NCBI RefSeq assembly: GCF_003130705.1
Contig: NZ_CP021354.1
Coordinates: 744,001-808,000 of the forward strand
Source: Rhodococcus oxybenzonivorans
Lineage (GTDB): Bacteria > Actinomycetota > Actinomycetes > Mycobacteriales > Mycobacteriaceae
Direction: 5' to 3'
DNA: 64,000 nucleotides
Shown here: in pieces, positions 8,181-18,588 of the stretch
Layout of the letters: each line of letters starts with the position of its first letter
Position numbering within the stretch: the first letter of the stretch is position 1
Notes under the pieces: model-generated
The model's input: only the letters and a program-made list of their open reading frames with translations
What the model was told of the DNA's origin: nothing
Database searches by the model: none
Made by a program: the position numbers and the translations under genes

Positions 8181-9138
8181 ATGTCGGCTGGGAACAGAAT
8201 TCGCTGAATCGGTCCCCGGGAGCCTTCTCGGCTGTTACGGTCCACGACTGATCGGATAATCGGTTAATGTGGACTGGCCACGCCTCGTTGCGTGCGGATT
8301 CGGCAATTCTGTTCCTGGCGTTCGGGCTGTAGGCCGACAGGGGACCGACCTCGGCGTAACAGCCCCTTCCGGGAGCGGAATCTTCCCTGTCCAGTGTGCT
8401 GCGCGAAGCGACAACACAGATGCTCTCGCCCACACCGACCTGAACCCTCGTGTGCTCGCCGACCTCCGGCCGTGTCGCCGGACGCGACTTTCCGGCCCCA
8501 TCGCCACCGCCGGTTTCCTGCGAGCTTTCGGATGCGTCCTCGAGGCGCCGCAGGATCTGCTCTGCCCTCAGTCGTGTCGGGGGACTGCGTCGGCAGGGAG
8601 TGGGTGGCGAACACACAGGTCATCGACATACCCTGTCGGGACAGGCCGGACTGGCAGGCTTTCTGTTCGTGCGGCAACGCTGCGACGGAAACGACTGCGT
8701 GCGGGTCGCGGACTTCGCGACAGCTGTGGGAACTGTGGTCGACCCATCCGGCAACGTCCTTGCGACGAACAACTGGACAGAAGTATCTGTTCGAGCCCAC
8801 CCCGGCGGCTACGAAACGGTGGCCTCGTCGGCCTCGCCTTCCCTGTTCGCTCCAGGCGTACAGGGAAGCGAAACGAATGCCGGAGCTGGGGCGTTGAATA
8901 CGATAAGCAGGCTCGCCCGCTCACCTAAAGGGGTGGAGGGGCAGCAGGTCGATCGGCAGCCAACTAGAGTATGAGATGGGGTCGTGGAACCTTCGTCGGT
9001 TCAGGGCTGAGGCCAATTCAGGGCTGAGGCGTTCGAGCAGGCGGTGGCGATCTGCTTGTTGTGCCGGAGCGAAACGCGGCGAACAGGGACGAGACACCCG
9101 GTCTCGTGACTGCTCGTCGGAAAGTGTGAGGGAGAGCG
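8181..9138 (+). other. Long gap without a supported gene
   Basis: About 0.95 kb between lsr2 and clpC1 holds several open frames on both strands, but none has a recognisable domain, a good ribosome binding site together with strong third-position GC, or a conserved start. The best plus-strand stretch is around 8650-8900 and the best minus-strand stretch 8616-8230; each could be a remnant. The first 130 bp form a foldable inverted-repeat structure, described separately. The last bases hold the clpC1 promoter and ribosome binding site (GGGAGAG before ATG 9139). A decayed gene or a non-coding RNA is possible. Confidence 0.5.
8187..8319. repeat. Imperfect inverted repeat, about 130 bp
   Basis: GGAACAGAATT at 8191-8201 is repeated in exact inverse at 8305-8315, and similarity continues on both sides (GCTG/TGGC outside, CGCTGAATCGG against CGGATTCGGC inside), giving arms of roughly 25 bp. 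A smaller inverted pair, GTCCAC/GTGGAC, lies inside. It could be a miniature inverted-repeat element, a structured RNA or a terminator for lsr2. No clear target-site duplication is visible. Confidence 0.5.
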
Positions 9139-11676
<2,538 letters not shown>

Positions 11677-11687
11677 GTAACTATCAC

Positions 11688-11729
11688 ACGAACGGGCCGC
11701 CGGTGGATTTCCACCGGCGGCCCGTTCGT
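11688..11729. terminator. Bidirectional hairpin terminator
   Basis: A 19-bp perfect stem (11688-11706 with 11711-11729) closes a 4-nt loop ATTT between two convergent genes. The stem is GC-rich. No U-tract follows on either strand, as is usual in actinobacteria. Confidence 0.8.
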
Positions 11730-11740
11730 CGCATGCGGGG

Positions 11741-12322
11741 TCAGAAGCTCTTGCGTCCGGACCAGTTGGCCAGGCGCTCGGTCGGGCCCGCGGCAGGCTT
11801 GGGATCGACCACTTCGGCGAATGGAACCTGTCCACCGCGGACTTCGGCCGGAATCGCCTGGCGGGCGACGGCGAGCGCCGCTTCGGCGAGCGCGGGCCGA
11901 GCTTCGGAGTGCTGACCGGTGGCGACAGCGATGTCCCAGCCGTGGACCAGTGTCTCGTTGATGTATCCCCACACGGCCGCACGGCCGGGCACCGTCCCCC
12001 ACGGCGCTCGAACGTCGGCGTCCAACCGGTCGTCGCCCCAGGCCGGCCACATCCGTTCGATCGCGGACCGATAGGCGGCTGCGTAGTCCCCGTCGGAGAA
12101 TTCGGTGACGACGAGGGGGATCGTGCCCGGATCCCCGCCTTCGCCGATGACCCGGGCACGTTCCACGGTGGCCACCAGATGGCCGAGAAGGGTGCGGACG
12201 TCGAAGTCGGCGCACGGGGTGGACGCCGCCAGCTGGTCTTCGCTGACCTTGTCGATGAGGCCGGTTGTCCAGGCGAGTGCCTCGCGGTAGAGGGGACGGG
12301 GATCGGTGGTTTGTGTCGTCAT
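11741..12322 (-). CDS. TIGR03086-type DinB/mycothiol-isomerase-like protein
   Basis: A 193-residue protein of the maleylpyruvate-isomerase N-terminal / DinB superfamily. The start is seen as LYREALAWTTGLIDKVSEDQLAASTPCADFDVRTLLGHLVATVERA, whose H of LLGHL is the first metal ligand. A second motif, WGYINETLVHGWDIAVATGQ, supplies the later His ligand. Members of this group are metal-dependent and often act with mycothiol, but the substrate is unknown here. The ATG at 12322 was chosen because it faces the palindromic operator and the divergent WYL regulator; longer upstream readings would run through both. Confidence 0.75.
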   Translation of the reverse strand: MTTQTTDPRPLYREALAWTTGLIDKVSEDQLAASTPCADFDVRTLLGHLVATVERARVIGEGGDPGTIPLVVTEFSDGDYAAAYRSAIERMWPAWGDDRLDADVRAPWGTVPGRAAVWGYINETLVHGWDIAVATGQHSEARPALAEAALAVARQAIPAEVRGGQVPFAEVVDPKPAAGPTERLANWSGRKSF

Positions 12323-12342
12323 GCGGCAACTATCGCCGCGAA

Positions 12343-12363
12343 ACATGACATCTCCTGTCATGT
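12343..12363. promoter_or_regulatory. Palindromic operator between divergent genes
   Basis: ACATGACA and TGTCATGT form perfect 8-bp arms around a 5-bp spacer, centred in the 61-bp gap between the DinB-like gene and the WYL regulator. A palindrome of this size in a divergent promoter is typical for the site of the adjacent regulator, probably controlling both directions. Confidence 0.65.
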
Positions 12364-12383
12364 ATTTCTGCGAAACTTTTCCC

Positions 12384-13334
12384 ATGCGTGCCGACCGTCT
12401 GCTGTCGCTGGTGCTGCTGCTCCGAAACCGTGGTCGGATGTCGGCGTCGGCGCTTGCCCGCGAGCTCGAGGTATCACCGCGTACCGTGCTGCGTGACATC
12501 GACGCTCTGTCGTCGGCGGGGATACCGGTGTATGCCGAGCGTGGCCGGGACGGCGGCTTCGAACTGCTCCCCGGATTCACGACGGACCTCACCGGTCTGA
12601 CCCTCGACGAGGCGAAGGCTCTGCTGGCGGCCGGTTCCGCCGCCACCTCGCAGTCACTGGGCATGGCTCCGGCCTTTGCGTCGGCGATGCGCAAGGTGGT
12701 GGCGGCGATGCCCGACGCACACCGCGCAGCGGCCACCAAGGTTGCCGAACGAATTTTCGTCACTCAAGGAACCTGGTTGTCGGACCCGGACCAAGCCGAC
12801 GAATATCTCGGTCTGATCCAGCAGGCCGTGTTCGTCGGACGTCGCCTGAGCATTCTGTACGCGTCGAGAGGCGCGGCGGCGGTCCGGAGAATTGTCGACC
12901 CGCTGGGACTCATTTACGCGTCCGGACGGTGGTACCTCGTCGCCATGGATGCCGGCAGGGAGAGGATGTACCGACTCGAGCGCATCGAGGAGGCAGTGGA
13001 ACTGGAGGAACCTGCGCACCGGCCGGCCGACATCGACCTCGCCGCCATCTGGCAGCGTCGCCGCGCAGCGTTCCGGGCGAGAACGGAACCGGTTGTCGCG
13101 GACGTACTCGTGCGTGTGGCCCGCCGGGACGATCTCGTGGAACGGGTGTTCGGTGTGCGCTCCCAGTCCGTGTTCGACCGTAGTCGGGTTCGCGTCGAGG
13201 TGGTGTTCGGCGACCGTGCCCATGCGCACGGTGTGCTCTGGGCGATGGGCGACGATGTCGAGGTCCTGGAACCTCCGGATCTGCGGACAGAACTGCGGTC
13301 CAGAGCGATGCGGATGCTCGCACGGTACGAGTAG
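12384..13334 (+). CDS. WYL-domain HTH transcriptional regulator
   Basis: A 316-residue DeoR/YafY-type regulator. The N-terminal winged helix-turn-helix is RLLSLVLLLRNRGRMSASALARELEVSPRTVLRDIDALSSAGIPVYAERGRDGGFELLPGF. The WYL-type ligand domain spans about residues 130-220, with the sequence GLIYASGRWYLVAMD where the WYL signature appears as WYLVA. A C-terminal WCX extension follows. It is divergent from the DinB-like gene, with a perfect palindrome between, so that gene is the likely target along with itself. WYL domains bind small ligands or nucleic acids; the effector is unknown. Confidence 0.85.
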   Translation: MRADRLLSLVLLLRNRGRMSASALARELEVSPRTVLRDIDALSSAGIPVYAERGRDGGFELLPGFTTDLTGLTLDEAKALLAAGSAATSQSLGMAPAFASAMRKVVAAMPDAHRAAATKVAERIFVTQGTWLSDPDQADEYLGLIQQAVFVGRRLSILYASRGAAAVRRIVDPLGLIYASGRWYLVAMDAGRERMYRLERIEEAVELEEPAHRPADIDLAAIWQRRRAAFRARTEPVVADVLVRVARRDDLVERVFGVRSQSVFDRSRVRVEVVFGDRAHAHGVLWAMGDDVEVLEPPDLRTELRSRAMRMLARYE

Positions 13335-13370
13335 GTTCGAGGAGAACTGACGTCACACGAGAGGATCGGC

Positions 13371-13808
13371 ATGCCGACACGTACCGCACGCACCGCCTGG
13401 AACGGAACGCTCGAACAGGGAGGGGGGCAAGTCGAACTCACCAGCTCGGGAGTTGCCACGTTCGACGTGTCGTTCCCCAAGCGAGCGGCCGACAACGCGG
13501 ACGGAACCACCAGCCCCGAAGAGTTGATCGCCGCAGCGCACTCGTCCTGCTTCGCGATGCAGTTGTCCGCGCTGATCGCGGAGGCAGGCGGAACTCCGCA
13601 GAGTCTCGAGGTGAAAGCCGATGTGTCCCTGGGTCCGGACACTCCGGGTTTCAAGCTGACCGGCATCCTTCTCACCGTGCGAGGTGAAGTGGAAGGCCTG
13701 GACGCCGACGGGTTCGCCAAAGCCGCACAGGCGGCCAAGGAGTCGTGTCCTGTCAGCAAGGCGTTGACCGGTGTCGAGATCACGCTCGACGCGGCCCTCG
13801 AGTCCTGA
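13371..13808 (+). CDS. OsmC family peroxiredoxin
   Basis: A 145-residue OsmC-like protein that reduces organic hydroperoxides through two cysteines. The peroxidatic Cys is in AAHSSCFAMQLSALI and the resolving Cys in AKESCPVSKAL, and the N-terminal RTARTAWNGTLEQGGG matches the OsmC start. It lies 36 bp after the WYL regulator on the same strand and may belong to that unit. It ends 6 bp before the convergent stop of the hydratase operon, with no room for a terminator. Confidence 0.9.
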   Translation: MPTRTARTAWNGTLEQGGGQVELTSSGVATFDVSFPKRAADNADGTTSPEELIAAAHSSCFAMQLSALIAEAGGTPQSLEVKADVSLGPDTPGFKLTGILLTVRGEVEGLDADGFAKAAQAAKESCPVSKALTGVEITLDAALES

Positions 13809-13814
13809 GCCGCG

Positions 13815-14150
13815 TCACTGCCGGTTGAATCGGGCGCGGATCTCTTCCATCTTGGCCTGCAGCTCCTCTTGACTGATCACGCCCCTGTCCATCAGCGCAT
13901 GGGCAGTCGCGATGACGGAGCGGCTGCGGACCGGGAAGTCGCGGTAGACGGTCTCGCCCAGCTCGTCCTCGGTGTGGCGCCTCTCGAGATTGTCGAAGGC
14001 GCCACGCCAGGACAGGCATTCAGCCGTGGCCTGCATTCTCGATTCCCAGGGGTCGGGTTTACGGTCGAGGTCGGGAAGCGTGGCATCGTCACGGGTCGTG
14101 GAGGGTGTCAACGTGTTCAGGAGTACTTCGTAGCCTCTTTCAGTCATCAC
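13815..14150 (-). CDS. Nitrile hydratase accessory/activator protein
   Basis: An 111-residue protein homologous to the N-terminal half of nitrile hydratase beta subunit. Its stretch WESRMQATAECLSWRGAFDNLERRHTEDELGETVYRDF parallels the same part of the beta subunit encoded at 15123-15566 (WEMRTYVTCECLGWRGVWNSEERR). Small stand-alone copies of this domain are the activator proteins (TIGR03889 type, like P14K/NhlE) that deliver cobalt to the alpha subunit. It is the last gene of the operon, overlapping the alpha gene by 4 bp. An alternative reading is a second structural beta-like subunit. Confidence 0.75.
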   Translation of the reverse strand: MMTERGYEVLLNTLTPSTTRDDATLPDLDRKPDPWESRMQATAECLSWRGAFDNLERRHTEDELGETVYRDFPVRSRSVIATAHALMDRGVISQEELQAKMEEIRARFNRQ

Positions 14151-14830
14151 TGTGGGCCTCCAACCGAGGGTGGCGTGGTCGCCGTCCAGTCCACCTGAGG
14201 TACTGCGACCCCGATCATGGTGTCGCGGGTAACGATCGATGCGAGTTGCTCTTCACTCCAATCCTCGGTTCCGGACGGCCGCATCGGCATCACCATGAAC
14301 CGGGACTTCTGATTCGAGTCGTGGACGCGCACTTCCACATCGGGCGGAAAGTGCAAGCCGAACTCTGCTATGACTTCCCGGGGCCAGCGGACCATCCGGC
14401 GCCGGTAGTTGGGCGTGCGGTACCAATCGGGTGACATGCCCAGAACGGGCCGCGGGTAGCAGGAACACAGCGTGCAAACGATGACGTTGTGCACCTTCGG
14501 CGTGTTTTCCAGCACATAGAAGTAGGTGTAGTCGCTCGGTGTCCCGGACCCGGTCGGATCGCGCCAGTCGATTCCGACTTCCTTGCACGTCTCGGTTCCG
14601 TCGGCCAACAGCCGCTTCTTGAATTCCGGGTCGACCCATGCCTTGGCGACGAGCTTGGACCCTCCGGAGGGCCCGACGGATTCGGCCCACTCCGAGAATC
14701 TGCGATGGTCCTCATGGGAGAACAGGCCGTGCTCGATGGACAGTTCGCGGATCGCCGTTTCGAGGATCTCGAATTCGCTGATCTCTTCCGACGCTTGGAT
14801 CGGGGTGTGGTCGTCGTGCGAATGCGTCAT
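14147..14830 (-). CDS. Cobalt-type nitrile hydratase alpha / thiocyanate hydrolase gamma
   Basis: The catalytic, metal-binding subunit (227 residues). The metal site is Cys119-Thr-Leu-Cys122-Ser-Cys124 in VIVCTLCSCYPRPVLG; Thr after the first Cys marks the cobalt type (iron enzymes have Ser). Two of these Cys are oxidised to sulfenic and sulfinic acid in known enzymes. The length is near both nitrile hydratase alpha (about 200) and thiocyanate hydrolase gamma (ScnC, 243). Because the beta subunit here is split, as in ScnB-ScnA, thiocyanate hydrolase or a low-molecular-weight nitrile hydratase are both possible. It overlaps both neighbours by 4 bp. Substrate cannot be decided from sequence alone. 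Confidence 0.85.
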   Translation of the reverse strand: MTHSHDDHTPIQASEEISEFEILETAIRELSIEHGLFSHEDHRRFSEWAESVGPSGGSKLVAKAWVDPEFKKRLLADGTETCKEVGIDWRDPTGSGTPSDYTYFYVLENTPKVHNVIVCTLCSCYPRPVLGMSPDWYRTPNYRRRMVRWPREVIAEFGLHFPPDVEVRVHDSNQKSRFMVMPMRPSGTEDWSEEQLASIVTRDTMIGVAVPQVDWTATTPPSVGGPQ

Positions 14831-15126
14831 GTCTCAGCCTCCCCTGCAAGCTCGAGCCAGCGCTCGGAGCATTCGGTTTCCAAAGTGTCGACGTCGAAGC
14901 CGGTGTAGCGAGGCCACAGGTCGGTCTGCTTGAAACGCACTACATAGAACGGTTCCGTTCGTCCGTCGTCCACCCTTCCCCACGCCTCGTCTTCGGGTAT
15001 CACCCATTCCGGTCGATATTCGACGATCACGCCGGTGTGCCCGCGGATGAACGCTTGAGTTCTGGTGTGGAACATCGACGTCGCGTCCCGGACGGTGACC
15101 CGATCGCCGATCCGGAACTTACTCAC
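14827..15126 (-). CDS. Split nitrile hydratase beta, C-terminal SH3-like subunit
   Basis: A 99-residue protein equal to the C-terminal half of nitrile hydratase beta and to ScnA of thiocyanate hydrolase. The SH3-like barrel signature is seen as FRIGDRVTVRD, IRGHTGVIVEYRPEWVIPEDEAWG and EPFYVVRFKQTDLW. This domain packs on the alpha subunit and covers the active site. It lies between the beta-N and alpha genes in the order B-A-C used by the scn operon. It overlaps each by 4 bp. Confidence 0.85.
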   Translation of the reverse strand: MSKFRIGDRVTVRDATSMFHTRTQAFIRGHTGVIVEYRPEWVIPEDEAWGRVDDGRTEPFYVVRFKQTDLWPRYTGFDVDTLETECSERWLELAGEAET

Positions 15127-15566
15127 GACGGACTCCCACCTGCTCGTTGGTCACTCGACCGCCGGCGAACCTCGTCGATCTTCGCGGAGAGTTCGTCAGG
15201 GGTGATGAGGCCTTTGTTGATCAGTGTCTTGGCCGCCACCGTGATCCACCGGGCGTAGTACGGCAGACCGAAATAGAGCGTTGCACCCAGGTCGTTCTCG
15301 GCACGACGGCGCTCTTCCGAATTCCACACACCCCGCCATCCGAGGCATTCACAAGTGACGTAGGTGCGCATCTCCCAGTCTTCTTCCACCTTCTCCTCGT
15401 ACGGAACGGGAAGAGCGGGCTGGCCGCCGACATCGTGTAGAACATGCCGTAACGCGTCGAAGGCAGCGTTGGAAAGGTAATAGGGCGAATCCATTTCGGC
15501 GTGGTGGACTGGTGTGAATTCGGCTACGCGATTGGCCTGTGCTTCGAATTCCGCTCTAGGGTTCAT
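15123..15566 (-). CDS. Split nitrile hydratase beta, N-terminal subunit
   Basis: A 147-residue protein that matches the helical N-terminal half of nitrile hydratase beta and ScnB (157 residues). The visible core is WEMRTYVTCECLGWRGVWNSEERRRAENDLG followed by YYARWITVAAKTLINKGLITPDELSAKIDEV, the same layout as the activator at 13815. It is the first enzyme gene in the operon, 23 bp after cbtB. The ancestral beta gene has been divided into two ORFs here, as in thiocyanate hydrolase and toyocamycin nitrile hydratase. Confidence 0.85.
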   Translation of the reverse strand: MNPRAEFEAQANRVAEFTPVHHAEMDSPYYLSNAAFDALRHVLHDVGGQPALPVPYEEKVEEDWEMRTYVTCECLGWRGVWNSEERRRAENDLGATLYFGLPYYARWITVAAKTLINKGLITPDELSAKIDEVRRRSSDQRAGGSPS

Positions 15567-15589
15567 CTCCGGCTCCGGTCCTGGTGGAA

Positions 15590-15784
15590 CTAGTGGCAGG
15601 GAAGTCCCAGTAGGTGGCGTCCGTCGTGCATCAGTTCGTGCAGGTACATGCCACTTCGAGAGATCACGCCCTGGTCGAACCCGACCAGGTAGAGCATGAG
15701 GAGGGAAAGAAGGACGACTCCGACGGTCATCGACACGACTCCGAGAGTTTCGACAGTCCTGCCCGGCGAAGCGACGTACACCAT
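15590..15784 (-). CDS. cbtB: CbtB-type cobalt uptake subunit in hydratase operon
   Basis: A 64-residue protein with one transmembrane segment (VVSMTVGVVLLSLLMLYLVGF) and the CbtB His-rich tail YLHELMHDGRHLLGLPCH, likely to bind Co2+. The start is the ATG at 15784; a longer frame to 15835 lacks support. It is the first gene of the minus-strand operon that encodes the cobalt enzyme, so it probably supplies metal for it. The tail is almost identical to the CbtB at 18579, which pairs with cbtA. No CbtA is adjacent to this copy, so it may use the distant one. Confidence 0.85.
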   Translation of the reverse strand: MVYVASPGRTVETLGVVSMTVGVVLLSLLMLYLVGFDQGVISRSGMYLHELMHDGRHLLGLPCH

Positions 15785-16027
15785 GATTTCCCCTGAATGA
15801 GTGCGGGTTCGAGAACTACGTCCACTGCCGATCATCCGGGCATTGCGGCGAGCGCCCCTCGATCAGCGGCACGACCGTTTCGACGTTACTCCCGGTACCG
15901 AAGACCGACTACTGTCCCGGCGGGCCGAATCCCGGGTGCGCAAATGCGGCGCGGCGGACCAAGACAAACCCAACTTCTGAGGTCGACGTCACGGAACAGA
16001 AAGCGGCTTCGAACTGTTTTCCGAACT

Positions 16028-16708
16028 GTGACGACACAACTCGACGACTCCGCTCGTACCATCGAGATCGAAATCTGGTCGGACGTGGCGTGCCCGTGGT
16101 GTTACATCGGCAGGCACCGCTTCCTCGATGCCCTCTCGGACTTCGAGGAGCGTGAGCGGGTGCGGGTGCGGGTGCGGGTGACGTGGCGGGCGTATCAGCT
16201 GTCGCCGGAAACACCGGCAGGGGAGCGTCGCAGCGAGCTCGACGCCCTCGTACAGAGCAAAGGTCTGCCCGCAGAACAGGTGCGTCAGATGTTCGAACAC
16301 GTGTCGCGTACTGCCGCAGAGGAAGGGCTCAGGCTTGACTTCGACACCGTGATCGCCGCCAACACGTTCGACGCGCACCGTCTGATTCACCTCGCGGGCG
16401 ACTCGCGCGACGCGGTGGTGGAGGCGCTGTTCCGCGCGCACTTCCGTGAGGGCGCGGTGATCGACGATCGGGCGGTTCTGGTCGACATCGCATCGAGTAC
16501 CGGTCTCGACCCTGATGTCGTGCGGAAGCAGCTGGACTCCGACGTCGGCGCGGATGCCGTACGCGCCGACCTCGACACTGCACGACAGTTGCAGGTATCG
16601 GCGGTGCCGTTCTTCGTCGCAGACCGCCGAATCGCGGTGTCGGGTGCTCAACCGAAAGATGTGTTTCTTCAGCTGCTGACACAGGCGAGCGCAGCGTCGG
16701 TGGACTGA
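16028..16708 (+). CDS. DsbA-family oxidoreductase (FrnE-like)
   Basis: A 226-residue thioredoxin-fold protein with an inserted helical domain. The redox motif CPWC appears in IEIWSDVACPWCYIGRHRFLDAL, and the cis-Pro loop is AVPFFVADRR. The family (FrnE/2-hydroxychromene-2-carboxylate isomerase type) contains cytoplasmic disulfide oxidoreductases and polyketide-tailoring relatives; no signal peptide is seen. The GTG at 16028 starts just before the first strand; a long in-frame extension back to 15797 reads as low-complexity and is not supported. It is divergent from the cobalt operon, across 243 bp that hold no clear gene. Confidence 0.85.
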   Translation: MTTQLDDSARTIEIEIWSDVACPWCYIGRHRFLDALSDFEERERVRVRVRVTWRAYQLSPETPAGERRSELDALVQSKGLPAEQVRQMFEHVSRTAAEEGLRLDFDTVIAANTFDAHRLIHLAGDSRDAVVEALFRAHFREGAVIDDRAVLVDIASSTGLDPDVVRKQLDSDVGADAVRADLDTARQLQVSAVPFFVADRRIAVSGAQPKDVFLQLLTQASAASVD

Positions 16709-16823
16709 CGACTCCGGTGTCCGCGCAGTGGGGTCCGCCCCTACCCGGGTGTCGGTGCGACGCGCTTGCCATCGCCTTGGCCGAAGAGCACATTGAAATG
16801 CACGTCATCGGCAGGGAGGCACT

Positions 16824-17765
16824 GTGCGCGAGCAGACACGATCCAGAGACACATGGGCTGCGTTGAAAGTGGAGGACTGGACCTCGACACGGGACACCCT
16901 GCACATGTGGACGCAGATAGTCGGGAAGATCCGCTTGGCCCACGCACCGTTGATCAACCACTGGTGGCAGGTCCCGCTGTACGTCAGCCCCCGCGGTCTC
17001 ACGACGTCGACAGTCCCGTACGGCACCGACTGCTTCGATATCGAATTCGACTTCGCCGACCATCGACTGGTGATCCGCACGAGCACGGGCGGCAGCGGGA
17101 CGGTTGCCCTCGAACCGAAGTCGGTGGCCGACTTCTACACAGAGACGATGGACACGCTGGCCGAACTGGGTGTGGCGACCACCATTCGGGCCCGGCCCAA
17201 CGAGGTGAACCCAGCCGTCCCGTTCGCGGAGGACACCCAACACTGCTCGTACGACGGTGAGTCGGTGTACCGGTTTTGGCGACAGCTCGTGCAGGCGGAC
17301 CGGGTGTTGCACGAGTTCCGTTCGCATTTCATCGGTAAGGTCAGTCCCGTGCACTTTTTTTGGGGTGCGCTCGACCTGGCCTGCACCCGGTTCTCCGGGA
17401 AAACCGCGCCCACTCACCCTGGGGGAGCGCCGAACTGCGGAGACTGGGTGATGGTCGAGGGCTACTCGCACGAGCTGAGCAGCTGCGGTTTCTGGCCCGG
17501 TGGTGGCGCCGAAGGCGCGTTCTATGCGTACGCCTACCCGGAACCGGATGGCTTCGCCGACTACCCGGTCGGGCCCGACGGAGCCCTCTACAGCGGAGAG
17601 TTCCGGCAATTCTTGCTGCCGTATGAGGCCGTGCGAACTGCAGACGATCCGGATCTGGCACTGCTGACGTTCCTGCACAGCACCTACGACGCGGCTGCCG
17701 AACTGGGTGGCTGGGACCGGGCCGCCCTGGAGGCGGACCCGGCCCGATGGGACAAATTCCGTTGA
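16824..17765 (+). CDS. DUF5996 family protein
   Basis: A 313-residue soluble protein of the DUF5996 family. It is rich in aromatic residues, with conserved-looking stretches HAPLINHWWQVPLYVSPRGL, DCFDIEFDFADHRL and VHFFWGALDLACTRFSG. There is no signal peptide or obvious catalytic motif, and the function is unknown. A GGGAGG ribosome binding site stands before the GTG at 16824. It ends 17 bp before the convergent cbtA stop. Confidence 0.75.
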   Translation: MREQTRSRDTWAALKVEDWTSTRDTLHMWTQIVGKIRLAHAPLINHWWQVPLYVSPRGLTTSTVPYGTDCFDIEFDFADHRLVIRTSTGGSGTVALEPKSVADFYTETMDTLAELGVATTIRARPNEVNPAVPFAEDTQHCSYDGESVYRFWRQLVQADRVLHEFRSHFIGKVSPVHFFWGALDLACTRFSGKTAPTHPGGAPNCGDWVMVEGYSHELSSCGFWPGGGAEGAFYAYAYPEPDGFADYPVGPDGALYSGEFRQFLLPYEAVRTADDPDLALLTFLHSTYDAAAELGGWDRAALEADPARWDKFR

Positions 17766-17781
17766 CGCCCTGAAAGGCGGG

Positions 17782-18588
17782 TCAGCCGGCGTTCGCCGAC
17801 GCGGGCGCCTGCGCCCGGCTGGCACGCTCGGTGAGGAAGGCGAACACGAGACCGAGAGCGAGCCAGAGGGTTGCCTGGGTGGCGAGGGATGCGAGGCGGA
17901 AATCCCACAGCAGGCCGGCCGGGAAGTCGTCGCCCACCTCGTCGACGGTAGGCAGAATCAGATATCCGACCGTGACCACGACCAGGAATGCGGCCACCGG
18001 GGCCGCGATGCGCGTCGACAGGAATTCCTGAGCAGCTACCGCCTTCGCCGCGAATACCGACGCGACCACGGCGAGCAGACCCAGCACCACCACGGCGAGC
18101 CACAGCCAGGTGCGACTGGTGATGGTCTCGGGATCGCCGACGGCCGGCGGATTGGCCGGGTACTTGAAGAACGGAACGGCTTCGATCGCCAGCCACCCGA
18201 GTGACGCGAGCACCATACCGAGCACCGGACCCGAAAGCGTGGTCACCCTGCGCGCGTAGTGCGCGACGACGGCAAATATCGCCCCGAGCGCCAGTCCGGC
18301 GAGTGACGTCGCGAGGAACAGACCGAACCGCTGTCCGTTGCGACTGACCAGGGCTTCTTCCTCGTCGTGCGAATGGCCAGCCGGTGCACTCGATTCCGCC
18401 CCGTGCGAGTGGTCGGCGCTGCCCGCTTCCTCGATCGCGATGGCGGCGTCGATGTGCGATTCGCCGAGGACGAATGCCACGCCGCCGGCGAGGATTCCGG
18501 CAATCAACCCTGCAAGCAGACCGCGAATCAGTAACTTCCCGAAGGACTCGCTCAGTGTCATGTTCGCGGACGACTCGTTCAGTGGCAC
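17782..18588 (-). CDS. cbtA: CbtA cobalt transporter subunit
   Basis: CbtA is the larger membrane part of the CbtAB cobalt uptake system. The 268-residue protein has about five hydrophobic segments (near residues 20-45, 85-110, 120-140, 165-190, 205-225) and a His-rich loop, HSHGAESSAPAGHSHDEEE, after the first one, likely for metal capture. The GTG at 18588 overlaps the cbtB stop by 10 bp; an ATG at 18561 is an alternative start. It is translated from the same riboswitch-controlled transcript as cbtB. Confidence 0.9.
   Translation of the reverse strand: MPLNESSANMTLSESFGKLLIRGLLAGLIAGILAGGVAFVLGESHIDAAIAIEEAGSADHSHGAESSAPAGHSHDEEEALVSRNGQRFGLFLATSLAGLALGAIFAVVAHYARRVTTLSGPVLGMVLASLGWLAIEAVPFFKYPANPPAVGDPETITSRTWLWLAVVVLGLLAVVASVFAAKAVAAQEFLSTRIAAPVAAFLVVVTVGYLILPTVDEVGDDFPAGLLWDFRLASLATQATLWLALGLVFAFLTERASRAQAPASANAG

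Noticed and set aside
8264..8974. Several 100-200 codon frames in the lsr2-clpC1 gap
   Set aside because: None has a known motif, a suitable start or convincing third-position GC; they are kept only as a described gap.
9060..9110. Possible ClgR operator upstream of clpC1
   Set aside because: GCGAAACGCGGCGAAC resembles part of the motif, but the CGC-N5-GCG spacing is not met.
15785..16027. Possible second cobalamin riboswitch before the hydratase-operon cbtB
   Set aside because: The minus strand was searched for the GGTGC, CCACTG and B12-box elements seen at 18809-18935; none is present in order.
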